This document shows positions 8,825 to 17,730 of a stretch of 64,000 nt of DNA, in pieces; the first letter of the stretch is position 1; each line of letters begins with the position of its first letter. The stretch comes from Pseudoxanthomonas sp. (GTDB lineage Bacteria; Pseudomonadota; Gammaproteobacteria; Xanthomonadales; Xanthomonadaceae). Both the position numbers and the translations under genes were made by a program. The notes under the pieces are model-generated. The model did not search any database. It saw nothing but the letters and a program-made list of their open reading frames with translations, and was not told the DNA's origin. Location of the stretch: NCBI RefSeq assembly GCF_027498035.1, contig NZ_CP114978.1, forward strand, positions 248,001 to 312,000, written 5' to 3'.

Positions 8825-9268
8825 TCAGGCGGCACTTCTGATTGAGGCGGAAGCCTGACGTGGGGCATCGCCGCGGGTGTCGTCAAAGCGTGCGCGTGCG
8901 GCACGGATGTCGCCATGGCGGCGATCGGCCCAATCAATGAGGCCCGCCATCGGGTCCAGCAGCGATTGACCCAACGGGGCCAGGCGGTATTCAACGCCCG
9001 GCGGCTTGGTCGGAAAGACATGGCGGGTGATCAGTCCATCGCGCTCCAGGTCGCGCAGGGTCTGGGTGAGCATGCGCTTGGAAATGTCATGGACAGCGCG
9101 GTGAAGCTCGTTGAAGCGGTGCGGTCGCATCGCGAGCGCCATGATCATGAGCATGCTCCATTTGTCGCCGATACGGTCAAGCACGTCGCGCACCGGGCAA
9201 TGGGCGGACGTGGACTCGCCCATCGGATATCGGCTGAATCTTTCGATGGCGCTTGATGCGTTGCTCAT
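8825..9268 (-). CDS. HxlR-family transcriptional regulator
   Basis: 147-residue winged-helix regulator. Family pattern is clear: CPVRDVLDRIGDKWSMLMI, then RFNELHRAV, ISKRMLTQTLRDLERDGLI, and a VEYRLAPLG wing. An N-terminal cysteine (Cys24) sits where YodB/HypR/QorR-type members sense quinones, aldehydes or disulfide stress. It is divergent from a NAD(P)-binding protein gene, a common arrangement in which HxlR proteins control a neighbouring oxidoreductase. Redox control of the 9579 gene is inferred. Confidence 0.88.
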   Translation of the reverse strand: MSNASSAIERFSRYPMGESTSAHCPVRDVLDRIGDKWSMLMIMALAMRPHRFNELHRAVHDISKRMLTQTLRDLERDGLITRHVFPTKPPGVEYRLAPLGQSLLDPMAGLIDWADRRHGDIRAARARFDDTRGDAPRQASASIRSAA

Positions 9269-9578
9269 GCGGAATTCCTCGGGATCAGGTGGTTACAAAA
9301 AACTGCCTCCTTACGGCGCGCGGAAGCGGTCTCTATAGTAGACCTGGACCGAATAACGGGTCTCCTGCTCCCGGAACTCCCTGCCAGCATCCGCTCCCGT
9401 GCGCTTTCCCATCACTGGCCCGGGCAGACGAGCAGATCATCGCGGGAGCGGCTTCGTCGTCTGGAAGTTGAACGGGCGGGGCGACGGCTTGGATCCCAGC
9501 ACGATGCCGGCAGGGAGCTGGAAGGGCCCATTCCTCCCGCGGATGGGGTGTTCATACCAACAAAGATCGAGGTCGAAG
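9269..9578. promoter_or_regulatory. Divergent control region between hxlR-type gene and oxidoreductase
   Basis: 310 bases with no gene. Near 9336 a TACTAT/TATAGA-like stretch on the minus strand could be the -10 of the regulator. A TTAC...TTAC direct repeat (about 9293-9314) may be an operator. No convincing element beyond this. Confidence 0.35.
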
Positions 9579-10208
9579 ATGAAGGTACTTGTCTTGGGTG
9601 CTACTGGCGGAACCGGACGATTGATCGTCCGCGACGCCCTGGAGAAGGGGCATTCCGTCGTGGTTCTGGTTCGCTCGAAGGCGCGCGCGCCCGATCTCCC
9701 GGGGGCAGACATCATCGAGGGTGATGCTCGCGACGAAGGTGTCCTGATGCGCGCCTTGGAGGGATGTGATGCCGTCGTCAGCTCGTTGGGGAGCGGCGTT
9801 AGCCTTTTCAACAAGGTCAACCTGTTGACCGAGGCGACAGGCGCACTGGTCGCCGCAATGAACCGCAGCGGTGTCCGTCGCCTGGTTTGCATCTCCGCGC
9901 TGGGGGTCGGGAACAGCCGCGGCCACGGCGGTTTCGTATTCGATCGGCTCTTCCAGCCCTTGCTGCTGCGCCATGCCTACAAGGACAAGGGACGCCAGGA
10001 AGCCGCGATCCGCGCCAGCTCACTCGATTGGGTCATTGTCCGGCCCGGCATGCTCACCAACGATCCGGCACGTGGAAGTTCGAGAGCTGTGACCGACCTC
10101 GCCGGCATCAACGGCGGGAAAATCGCGCGCGCCGATGTCGCTCGGTTCGTGGTGGAGCAACTGACGACTGACACCTGGTTGAAGCAGGCGCCCGTCCTCC
10201 TGTGGTGA
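9579..10208 (+). CDS. NAD(P)-binding protein, NmrA/BVR-B-like atypical SDR
   Basis: 209 residues from ATG 9579, which follows a purine-rich GAGGTCGAAG ribosome site. Rossmann glycine motif GATGGTGR at residues 7-14, then EGDARD and ISALGVG strand ends typical of the SDR_a5/NmrA-like group (quinone or flavin reductase-like, YwnB/BVR-B). The catalytic YxxxK of classical SDRs is absent, as usual in this subgroup. The frame is open to 9399, but upstream residues are not family-like. Likely controlled by the divergent HxlR regulator. Confidence 0.85.
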   Translation: MKVLVLGATGGTGRLIVRDALEKGHSVVVLVRSKARAPDLPGADIIEGDARDEGVLMRALEGCDAVVSSLGSGVSLFNKVNLLTEATGALVAAMNRSGVRRLVCISALGVGNSRGHGGFVFDRLFQPLLLRHAYKDKGRQEAAIRASSLDWVIVRPGMLTNDPARGSSRAVTDLAGINGGKIARADVARFVVEQLTTDTWLKQAPVLLW

Positions 10209-10325
10209 GGACGGAGCCCGTCAATCACCTTTTCATGCCGCGGTATTCGTCGGAAATCATCTGGCTTGTCGGCCAGGCACTCATGCCATTCCTCGGCAGC
10301 AAGCCCGTCATCCAAGGTCGGACAA

Positions 10326-10697
10326 ATGTCTAAATTCTCATGGCGCCACATCTTGCCCCTGGCGCTTGCAGTGTTCTTCGTCGTGGGCTCGCTCAGCAAT
10401 ATCTTCGCCCCGGGATCCATCTATGGGGAGTATCTGAAATGGGGCTACCCGCGCTGGTTCCATTTCGTGACCGGATCACTCGAGCTCACTGCTGCCATTC
10501 TGCTTTTCCGGGCGCCGAGCCGCCTGTTGGGTTCGGCGCTTGGTTGTGCAGTCATGTTGGCCGCCCTGGCGACCGTCATCATCCACGGCGAGTATGGGCA
10601 CGCTGTGCCCCCGAGCATCGTGGCGACATTGTCGCTTGTGGTCGGCTGGATAAGCTGGCGCAAGCGGACTGCACCACCAGCCATTGACCGGCGCTAG
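10326..10697 (+). CDS. DoxX-like small membrane protein
   Basis: 123 residues from ATG 10326 with four predicted membrane helices (about 8-28, 44-65, 70-88, 94-112). LKWGYPRWFHFVTGSLELTAAILL is characteristic of the DoxX-like (DoxX_2) family, often linked to oxidative or thiol stress functions. It follows the NmrA-like gene by about 120 bases and may be co-transcribed. Function not proven. Confidence 0.78.
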   Translation: MSKFSWRHILPLALAVFFVVGSLSNIFAPGSIYGEYLKWGYPRWFHFVTGSLELTAAILLFRAPSRLLGSALGCAVMLAALATVIIHGEYGHAVPPSIVATLSLVVGWISWRKRTAPPAIDRR

Positions 10698-10850
10698 CGG
10701 AAAGTTCTTCTCCAAGGCCAGCGAGCAATGCTCTCTGGTTTGCGGCGCGCCTCAACAGGTGCCTAGGCAGTTCGCTGGTCCCAGTCGAGGTATCCATCGT
10801 CGTCACAAGCATCTGCCGTGAGGGCCAGAACGGACTGATGGACGCCAGTG

Positions 10851-10876
10851 AAAAGCCGGCCTTGCAGCCGGCTTTT
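10851..10876. terminator. Bidirectional terminator
   Basis: AAAAGCCGGC-CTTGCA-GCCGGCTTTT, a perfect stem with A and T tracts on either side, between convergent genes. It can serve both the DoxX-like gene (+) and the LysR gene (-). Confidence 0.9.
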
Positions 10877-10907
10877 CCCGTGGATCGGTGGCGGCCCGGG
10901 CTGGCCG

Positions 10908-11912
10908 TCAGGCGATGGCTTCTTCGAGGAGGCGCTTGACGTCTTCGCTGGCTTCGCCGGCTTCCTCTGCGGCGCGCTTGCCCTGCATCAGCGGGCAGTG
11001 CGCGCTCATGTAGTCGATCTCCAGGTTCAGTCGTTCCAGCAGGAAGTCGACGAAGGCACGGACCTTGGGCGACTGCACGTGGCCACGGGGGAAGACCGCG
11101 TTGAGCACGTACTCGCCGCCGGTCCAGCCGGCCAGGACGCGCTGGACCAGGCCGTTCTCCACGAGTGGCTTCATGGTCACGTCGGCGGAGATCACCAGGC
11201 CCTCGCCGCCCAGCAGTGCGCCCTTGAACGCGGAAGGATCATTGGCCACCAGGATCGGATTGACGGTGAACGCGCGGGCGCCGGTGCCGTCATCCATCGT
11301 CCAGCTATAGCTGTTGCCGTGACGGTGCTTGGGCATGGCGAAGGTGCGGTGGTATTGCAGGTCGTCCGGATGCAGCGGTTCGCCATGGCGGGCGATGTAG
11401 CTCTTGGCTGCGAACACCTGGGTGCTGAGTACGCCGAGCTTGCGTGCGATCAGGTTGGAGTCGGGCAGGTTGCCAAAGCGCAGGGCGACATCGACTTCGC
11501 CGCCGATCAGGTCCATGGGTTCGTTGCTGAGCAGCAGTTCCACGCGCACCTCCGGGTGGCGGGCATGGAACTCACCCAGCAACGGGGCGATCTTGTCGAT
11601 GCCGATGGAGTAGGGCGCAGTGACGCGCAGCCATCCGCGCGGACCGGCGTGGAGCTGGCCGACGGCGCTTTCGGCCTCGGCCAGTTCACGGGCGATGCGC
11701 TGGCAGTGTTCGTAATAGACGTTGCCGGCTTCGGTCAGGCCCAGCTTGCGTGTGGTCCGGTGCAGGAGCTGCGCACCGAGCCGGGTTTCCAGTTCCTGCA
11801 CCTTGCGGCTGACCGTGGTCTTGGGCAGGCGCAGTGCGGCGGCGGCGCCGACGAAACTGCCTTGCTCGACCACCTTGACGAAGATCAGGGTGTCGTTGAG
11901 ATCGTGGGACAT
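10908..11912 (-). CDS. smeRv: LysR-type regulator of the adjacent RND efflux operon (SmeRv-like)
   Basis: 334 residues. N-terminal helix-turn-helix (LIFVKVVEQGSFVGAAAALRLPKTTVSRKVQELE, about residues 9-43), followed by a periplasmic-binding-like effector domain. GAGGAA lies before the ATG. It is divergent from an SDR-MFP-RND-SDR-OMF operon, the arrangement reported for smeRv/smeU1VWU2X in Stenotrophomonas maltophilia. The symbol is given by synteny and family, not by measured identity. A GGGATTATTATTCCC dyad overlaps its likely promoter, suggesting autoregulation. Confidence 0.82.
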   Translation of the reverse strand: MSHDLNDTLIFVKVVEQGSFVGAAAALRLPKTTVSRKVQELETRLGAQLLHRTTRKLGLTEAGNVYYEHCQRIARELAEAESAVGQLHAGPRGWLRVTAPYSIGIDKIAPLLGEFHARHPEVRVELLLSNEPMDLIGGEVDVALRFGNLPDSNLIARKLGVLSTQVFAAKSYIARHGEPLHPDDLQYHRTFAMPKHRHGNSYSWTMDDGTGARAFTVNPILVANDPSAFKGALLGGEGLVISADVTMKPLVENGLVQRVLAGWTGGEYVLNAVFPRGHVQSPKVRAFVDFLLERLNLEIDYMSAHCPLMQGKRAAEEAGEASEDVKRLLEEAIA

Positions 11913-11948
11913 GGGGGTTCCTCGTTGGGGAGGGATTGGACCGGTAGC

Positions 11949-11963
11949 GGGATTATTATTCCC
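11949..11963. promoter_or_regulatory. Candidate LysR operator O1 over the regulator promoter
   Basis: Imperfect palindrome GGGATTATTATTCCC, 37 bases upstream of the LysR start. It shares 12 of 15 positions with the dyad at 12246. Confidence 0.55.
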
Positions 11964-12228
11964 CCAAATCCAGACTAATCAAGTCCTGGATGCGCGACTA
12001 AAGTGGCCGCCTGTCCTGATCACTCCGCCCGCCGCCATGTCGCTGCTCGCTCGTTTCCAGAAAATATTGAACCCGGAAGTTCATAATGAAAGCGCCGTTT
12101 CACGGGGGCTTCCGTTCGTGGGTTCCAGCAACGGCAAGGGCTTGCGTGATTTCGCACCCATGCGCCGCAGCCAGCTTGGCGCGGCCAGGGTCAGCCTGCA
12201 GGGGCCGCGTCGGCTTGGTCGTGATTCT
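11964..12228. other. Long leader region between smeRv and smeU1
   Basis: About 265 bases with no recognised gene. A 75-codon frame from ATG 12037 to 12264 is open but has no homolog I recognise. It runs through the operators, so I leave it as possible but unsupported. Confidence 0.4.
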
Positions 12229-12260
12229 GGGATTATCCCGGTGGCGGGAGTAAAATTCCC
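12229..12260. promoter_or_regulatory. Candidate operators O2 and O3 and promoter of the efflux operon
   Basis: GGGATTATCCC (12229-12239) and GGGAGTAAAATTCCC (12246-12260) repeat the O1 pattern. TAAAAT (12251-12256) inside the second could be the -10, with the first dyad near the -35. Transcription would then begin at or next to the GTG/ATG start, i.e. a nearly leaderless message. Confidence 0.55.
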
Positions 12261-13046
12261 GTGAGTGGGATGATCGCCAAGGGCTACATTCCGACTGCCC
12301 TGGTGCTCGGTGCGCACACCGCGGCCGGTGCGGGCGTGGTTGGCGCGCTGATCGAAGCCGGCAGTCCGGTCCTGGCCATCGGTGAGCGGGGCGAATACCT
12401 GGACGCGCTGGCTGAGTGCTATCGCGACGAGTCGCAGCTGACCCTGCTGCCGCGCGAAGGCGTCATCGATGAAACCGGTGCGCGGCTGCTGGCCGATGAG
12501 ATCCGGGCACGCGGGGTGACCCTGCATGCGGTGTTCGCGCACCTGTTCGCGCCCTCTTTCAGCGGACGCCTGCTGGAAAAGTCCAGCGACAAGCTCGGCG
12601 AGCGTTTCGACTCCGACGTGCTGGCGCACCTGGCCGCGGCACGCCACCTGTTGCCGCTGCTGCAGCAGGAACACGCCACCACGCACTACGTGATGATCGG
12701 CGGGCCGGCCACCGAATGCGGTTGGGCAGGGCATGGCCACGCCTCGATTGGCTCGGCCGCGCTGCACATGCTGGCCAAGGTGCTGCATGAGGAAGCCGCG
12801 CCGCTGGGCGTACGCGTGCAACTGCTGGCCGTGGAGCATCCGTTGTCCACGCCGAAGAACCGCGTGCATGCCTGTGCGGGCTGGCCCGATGCGATGAGCG
12901 TCGGCCGCAAGGCGGTCGAATTGCTGCGCCCGACCAAGCCCGGCCCGGTACGCGCCATCGTCCGTTTCGACGCGGCCTGGACGCCGCCGCCACTGCGCAC
13001 CCTGTTCGACCCGCTGCCCCAGGTCTCCGCCATTTCCAGTGCTTGA
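12261..13046 (+). CDS. smeU1: SDR-family protein, probably catalytically inactive (SmeU1-like)
   Basis: 261 residues from GTG 12261 (ATG 12270 is the alternative; neither has a good ribosome site). Rossmann-like N-terminus LVLGAHTAAGAGV, then FAHLFAP where SDRs have NNAG. Aligning the AALHML helix places Ala and Ser where the catalytic Tyr and Lys of YxxxK should be, so oxidoreductase activity is doubtful. First gene of the efflux operon, in the position of smeU1 in Stenotrophomonas. A structural or ligand-binding role is possible. Confidence 0.75.
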   Translation: MSGMIAKGYIPTALVLGAHTAAGAGVVGALIEAGSPVLAIGERGEYLDALAECYRDESQLTLLPREGVIDETGARLLADEIRARGVTLHAVFAHLFAPSFSGRLLEKSSDKLGERFDSDVLAHLAAARHLLPLLQQEHATTHYVMIGGPATECGWAGHGHASIGSAALHMLAKVLHEEAAPLGVRVQLLAVEHPLSTPKNRVHACAGWPDAMSVGRKAVELLRPTKPGPVRAIVRFDAAWTPPPLRTLFDPLPQVSAISSA

Positions 13047-13112
13047 CCTCAAGTGAAGTTGAGGTCCCAGCCTTCCCCGTCTTTCCCCTTTCTCCCCACC
13101 CGAGAATCCGTC

Positions 13113-14315
13113 ATGAACCAGATCACTTCTCAATCCTTTTCGCGCAACAAGCGTCTGGCGTCCTTCGCGCTACTGGCACTGTCGGTGGCCGTGATTGCCG
13201 GCTGCAACAGCAATGCCGCCGAAACCGCCGCGCCGCCACCTCCGGCCGTCAGCGCCGCGCCGGTGCTGATCAAGCCGATCAAGCAGTGGGACGAATTCAG
13301 CGGCCGCATCGAGGCGGTGCAGACCGTGCAGCTGCGCCCGCGCGTGTCTGGCTACATCGATTCGGTGAGCTATCGCGAAGGCGATGAAGTCAAGGCCGGC
13401 GATGTGCTGTTCACCATCGACGCCCGCAGCTACAAGGCTGCGCTGGCCCAGGCCCAGGCCCAGTTGGCCCGTGCGCGCAGCGCCGCCGGCCAGAGCCGGG
13501 GCGAGGCCGACCGTGCCAAGAAGCTGACCGACCTGCAGGCCATGTCGACCGAGTTGTACGAACAGCGTCGTTCGGCGGCCGAAGAGGCCAGTGCTGAAGT
13601 CCAGGCCGCACAGGCCGCAGTGGATTCGGCCAGGCTGGACCTGGAATGGACCAAGGTGCGTGCGCCCATCGCCGGCCGTGCCGGTCGTGCCCTGGTCACC
13701 GCCGGCAACCTGGTCGGTGCCGGCGATGCGGCCAGCGTGCTGACCACGGTGGTGTCGGACCAGGTGCAGGTGCACTTCGACGCGGACGAAGCGACCTTCC
13801 TGCGCTACTCGCAGCTGGCCCGCGAAGGCGAGCGCCCGAGCGGTCGCGACGGCAACCTGCCGGTCAAGGTCGCGCTGGTCGGTGAAGACGGTTATCCGCA
13901 TGCCGGCCAGGTGGATTTCGTCGACAACCAGCTCAGTGCCAGCACCGGCACCATCCGCGTGCGGGCATTGATGGACAACGACGACCACAGCCTGGTGCCG
14001 GGCCTGTTCGCCCGCGTGCTGCTGCCGGGCAGCGGTGAGTTCGAGGCCATGCTGGTCGACGACAAGGCCGTGCTGACCGACCAGGACCGCAAGTACGTCT
14101 ACGTCGTGGATGGCGAAGGCAAGGCCCAGCGTCGCGATGTGCAGCTGGGCCGCCTGGCCGATGGCCTGCGCATCGTCAGCGGTGGCCTGAAGGCCGGTGA
14201 CAAGGTGATTGTCGATGGCGTGCAGAAGGTCTTCATGCCCGGCATGCCGGTGCAGGCCAAGGCCGTGGCGATGGCGCCGCCGCCGGCGGGCAAGGCCACG
14301 GCGATGGTCGACTGA
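13113..14315 (+). CDS. smeV: RND efflux membrane-fusion lipoprotein (SmeV/MexE-like)
   Basis: Periplasmic adaptor of a tripartite drug pump. 400 residues from ATG 13113. Signal peptide with lipobox VIAGC, then barrel-sandwich halves (VQLRPRVSGYIDSV and LEWTKVRAPIAGRAG) flanking an alpha-helical hairpin rich in Ala/Gln, and beta-barrel and membrane-proximal domains. The profile is closest in style to the MexE/OqxA/BpeE group, which fits LysR control. The frame is open 20 codons upstream, without a signal sequence. Confidence 0.93.
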   Translation: MNQITSQSFSRNKRLASFALLALSVAVIAGCNSNAAETAAPPPPAVSAAPVLIKPIKQWDEFSGRIEAVQTVQLRPRVSGYIDSVSYREGDEVKAGDVLFTIDARSYKAALAQAQAQLARARSAAGQSRGEADRAKKLTDLQAMSTELYEQRRSAAEEASAEVQAAQAAVDSARLDLEWTKVRAPIAGRAGRALVTAGNLVGAGDAASVLTTVVSDQVQVHFDADEATFLRYSQLAREGERPSGRDGNLPVKVALVGEDGYPHAGQVDFVDNQLSASTGTIRVRALMDNDDHSLVPGLFARVLLPGSGEFEAMLVDDKAVLTDQDRKYVYVVDGEGKAQRRDVQLGRLADGLRIVSGGLKAGDKVIVDGVQKVFMPGMPVQAKAVAMAPPPAGKATAMVD

Positions 14316-14363
14316 CCGCAAGCCGGCCGGCGCGGATGACCGCGCGCCCGGCCTGACGCAACA

Positions 14364-14392
14364 GCGCCGCGTTCCATTAGGGAGCGCGGCGC
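14364..14392 (+). repeat. Strong hairpin between smeV and smeW
   Basis: GCGCCGCGTTCC and GGAGCGCGGCGC pair over 12 bases with one non-Watson-Crick position, loop ATTAG. There is no T tract. It lies in a 178-base intercistronic gap and may stabilise or process the operon mRNA. Confidence 0.6.
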
Positions 14393-14493
14393 GTCCCAAG
14401 CAATGCCCCGGACTGCCCTTGGCGGTTCGTCGGGCGCCCTTTGGCCCGCATCCGTGCGGCAGCCAGAGCATCTCTCATGAGAGCGAGCCACCC

Positions 14494-17400
14494 ATGAACA
14501 TTTCCAAGTTCTTCATCGACCGGCCGATCTTCGCCGCGGTGCTGTCCATCGTGATCTTCGCCGCCGGCCTGATCGCGCTGCCACTGCTGCCGATCAGCGA
14601 ATACCCGGAGGTCGTCCCGCCCAGCGTGCAGGTGCGCGCCACCTATCCGGGCGCCAACCCCAAGGTGATCGCCGAGACCGTCGCCACGCCGCTTGAAGAA
14701 GCGATCAACGGCGTCGAAAACATGATGTACATGAAGTCCGTCGCCGGCTCCGATGGCGTGCTGGTCACCACCGTGACCTTCCGTCCCGGCACCGACCCGG
14801 ACCAGGCCCAGGTGCAGGTGCAGAACCGCGTGGCCCAGGCCGAAGCGCGCCTGCCCGAAGACGTGCGCCGCCAGGGCGTGACCACCCAGAAGCAGTCGCC
14901 GACGCTGACCATGGTCGTGCACCTGCAGTCGCCCAACGGCAAGTACGACTCGATGTACCTGCGCAACTACGCGGTGCTGAACATCAAGGACGAGCTGGCG
15001 CGCCTGCCGGGCGTGGGCCAGATCAACATCTTCGGTGCCGGCGATTACGCCATGCGCGTGTGGCTGGACCCGGACAAGATCGCCGCGCGCGATCTGACCG
15101 CTTCGGATGTGACCGCCGCGATCCGCGAGCAGAACGTGCAGGTGTCTGCCGGCCAGCTCGGCGCCGAGCCGATGCCGACCAAGAGTGACTTCCTGCTATC
15201 CATCAACACCCAGGGCCGCCTGCAGACCGAGGCCGAGTTCGGCAACATCATCGTCAAGAGCGGCGACAACGGCGAGATCGTGCGCCTGCGTGACGTGGCC
15301 CGCATCGAAATGGGCGCCGGCACCTACGCGCTGCGCTCGCAGCTGGACAACAAGGATGCGGTCGGCATGGGCGTGTTCCAGTCGCCCGGTGCCAACTCGC
15401 TGGAACTGTCCGATGCAGTCCGCGCCAAGATGGCCGAACTGGCCACGCGCTTCCCCGAAGGCATGACCTGGGCCGCACCGTACGACCCGACCGTGTTCGT
15501 GCGCGACTCCATCAGCGCCGTGGTGCACACGCTGATCGAAGCGGTGATCCTGGTGGTGCTGGTGGTGATCCTGTTCCTGCAGACCTGGCGCGCGTCGATC
15601 ATCCCGTTGCTGGCGGTGCCGGTGTCGGTGGTCGGGACGTTCGCGGCGTTGTACCTGCTGGGCTTTTCGATCAACACGCTGAGCCTGTTCGGCCTGGTGC
15701 TGGCGATCGGCATCGTGGTCGACGACGCGATCGTGGTGGTGGAGAACGTCGAGCGCAACATCGAGGAGGGCCTGTCGCCCCTGGCGGCCGCCCACCAGGC
15801 CATGCGCGAAGTGTCCGGGCCGATCGTCGCGATCGCGCTGGTGCTGTGCGCGGTGTTCGTACCGATGGCGTTCCTGTCCGGCGTGACCGGCCAGTTCTAC
15901 AAGCAGTTCGCCGTGACCATCGCCATTTCCACCGTGATCTCGGCGGTGAACTCGCTGACCCTGTCGCCAGCGCTGGCGGCGATGCTGCTCAAGCCGCATG
16001 ACGCGCCCAAGGATGGCCCGTCGCGCCTGATCGACCGCTTGTTCGGCTGGTTGTTCCGTCCGTTCAACCGCTTCTTCAACACCAGCTCCAACAAGTACCA
16101 GGGCGCGGTGTCCAAGGCATTGGGCAAGCGCGGTGCGGTGTTCGTGGTCTACGTGCTGCTGTTGGTTGGTGCGGGCGTGATGTTCAAGGTGGTCCCGGGT
16201 GGCTTCATCCCGACCCAGGACAAGCTGTACCTGATCGGCGGCGTGAAGATGCCCGAAGGCGCTTCGCTGGAGCGCACCGACGCCATGCTGCGCAAGGTCA
16301 GCGACATCGCCCTGCACACCGAAGGCGTGGATCATGCGATTGCCTTCCCTGGCTTGAACGCGCTGCAGTTCACCAATACGCCCAACACCGGCACGGTGTT
16401 CATCACGCTCAAGCCGGCCAGCCAGCGCCATCGCAGTGCGGTGGAGATCAATGCCGAACTCAACGGCAAGATCTCGCAGCTGCAGGAAGGCTTCGGCTTC
16501 GCGATCATGCCGCCGCCGATCCTCGGCCTGGGCCAGGGTTCGGGTTACTCGCTCTATATCCAGGACCGTGCAGGCCTGGGTTACGGCGCCCTGCAGCAGG
16601 CGGTGAACGCGGTGGCCGGCACGGTCTCGCAGACCCCGGGCATGGGTTTCCCCATCGGCACCTACCAGGCCAACGTGCCGCAGCTGGATGCGCAGGTGGA
16701 CCGCGACAAGGCCAAGGCCCAGGGCGTGCCGCTGACCAACCTGTTCGACACCATGCAGACCTACCTGGGTTCGTCGTACGTCAACGACTTCAATCGTTTC
16801 GGCCGGACCTGGCAGGTGATCGCCCAGGCCGACGCGCCGTTCCGCGACAGCGTCGAGGACATCGCCAACCTGAAGACCCGCAACGCCGCCGGCCAGATGG
16901 TGCCGATCGGTTCGATGGTGCACATGGCCACCACCTATGGCCCGGACCCGGTGATCCGCTACAACGGCTATCCGGCTGCCGACCTGATCGGTGAAGCCGA
17001 TCCGCGCGTGATGTCGTCGACCCAGTCGATGCAGGCCGTGGCCGGGATCGCCGGCAAGGTGCTGCCCAACGGCATGAGCATCGAATGGACCGACCTGAGC
17101 TACCAGCAGTCCACCCAGGGCAATGCCGCGATGATCGTGTTCCCGATGTCGGTGCTGCTGGCCTTCCTGGTGCTGGCGGCGCTGTACGAAAGCTGGACCC
17201 TGCCGATGGCGGTGATCCTGATCGTGCCGATGACGCTGCTGTCGGCGCTGGTGGGCGTGTGGCTGACCGGTGGCGACAACAACGTGTTCGTGCAGGTGGG
17301 CCTGGTGGTGCTGATGGGCCTGGCGTGCAAGAACGCGATCCTGATCGTCGAATTCGCCCGTGAGCTGGAACTGAGCGGCAAGGGCATCGTCGAGTCGGCG

Positions 17401-17673
17401 CTGGAAGCCTGCCGCCTGCGCCTGCGTCCCATCGTGATGACGTCCATCGCCTTCATCGCCGGCACCGTGCCGCTGGTGCTGGGCCATGGCGCCGGCGCCG
17501 AAGTGCGCGCCGTCACCGGCATCACCGTGTTCGCCGGCATGCTGGGCGTGACCTTGTTCGGCCTGTTCCTGACCCCGGTGTTCTACGTGGCCCTGCGCAA
17601 GCTCTCGGGTCGCCAGCTGGTCCACCACGATGCCGCTCCGGCCCTGGGCCAGACCCATGGCGTCGCGCACTGA
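14494..17673 (+). CDS. smeW: RND efflux inner-membrane pump (SmeW/MexF-like)
   Basis: Proton-driven drug exporter. 1059 residues from ATG 14494, normal for HAE1-type RND pumps. N-terminus MNISKFFIDRPIFAAVLSI, TM4 acidic pair in GIVVDDAIVVVENVERN and the TM10 lysine in GLACKNAILIVEFA are present, so proton relay looks intact. YPEVVPPSVQVRATYPGAN is typical of the MexF/OqxB branch, whose known substrates include quinolones, chloramphenicol and trimethoprim. The frame runs upstream to 14209 but is not pump-like there. Confidence 0.95.
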   Translation: MNISKFFIDRPIFAAVLSIVIFAAGLIALPLLPISEYPEVVPPSVQVRATYPGANPKVIAETVATPLEEAINGVENMMYMKSVAGSDGVLVTTVTFRPGTDPDQAQVQVQNRVAQAEARLPEDVRRQGVTTQKQSPTLTMVVHLQSPNGKYDSMYLRNYAVLNIKDELARLPGVGQINIFGAGDYAMRVWLDPDKIAARDLTASDVTAAIREQNVQVSAGQLGAEPMPTKSDFLLSINTQGRLQTEAEFGNIIVKSGDNGEIVRLRDVARIEMGAGTYALRSQLDNKDAVGMGVFQSPGANSLELSDAVRAKMAELATRFPEGMTWAAPYDPTVFVRDSISAVVHTLIEAVILVVLVVILFLQTWRASIIPLLAVPVSVVGTFAALYLLGFSINTLSLFGLVLAIGIVVDDAIVVVENVERNIEEGLSPLAAAHQAMREVSGPIVAIALVLCAVFVPMAFLSGVTGQFYKQFAVTIAISTVISAVNSLTLSPALAAMLLKPHDAPKDGPSRLIDRLFGWLFRPFNRFFNTSSNKYQGAVSKALGKRGAVFVVYVLLLVGAGVMFKVVPGGFIPTQDKLYLIGGVKMPEGASLERTDAMLRKVSDIALHTEGVDHAIAFPGLNALQFTNTPNTGTVFITLKPASQRHRSAVEINAELNGKISQLQEGFGFAIMPPPILGLGQGSGYSLYIQDRAGLGYGALQQAVNAVAGTVSQTPGMGFPIGTYQANVPQLDAQVDRDKAKAQGVPLTNLFDTMQTYLGSSYVNDFNRFGRTWQVIAQADAPFRDSVEDIANLKTRNAAGQMVPIGSMVHMATTYGPDPVIRYNGYPAADLIGEADPRVMSSTQSMQAVAGIAGKVLPNGMSIEWTDLSYQQSTQGNAAMIVFPMSVLLAFLVLAALYESWTLPMAVILIVPMTLLSALVGVWLTGGDNNVFVQVGLVVLMGLACKNAILIVEFARELELSGKGIVESALEACRLRLRPIVMTSIAFIAGTVPLVLGHGAGAEVRAVTGITVFAGMLGVTLFGLFLTPVFYVALRKLSGRQLVHHDAAPALGQTHGVAH

Positions 17674-17730
17674 ACCTTGCTTCCCGTGCTGGGCCACGTG
17701 CCCAGCCCATCTTCCCAACGGAGATACCCA

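Noticed and set aside
12037..12264. 75-codon frame in the smeRv-smeU1 leader
   Set aside because: No homology, no ribosome site, and it overlaps the candidate operators; kept only as a note.
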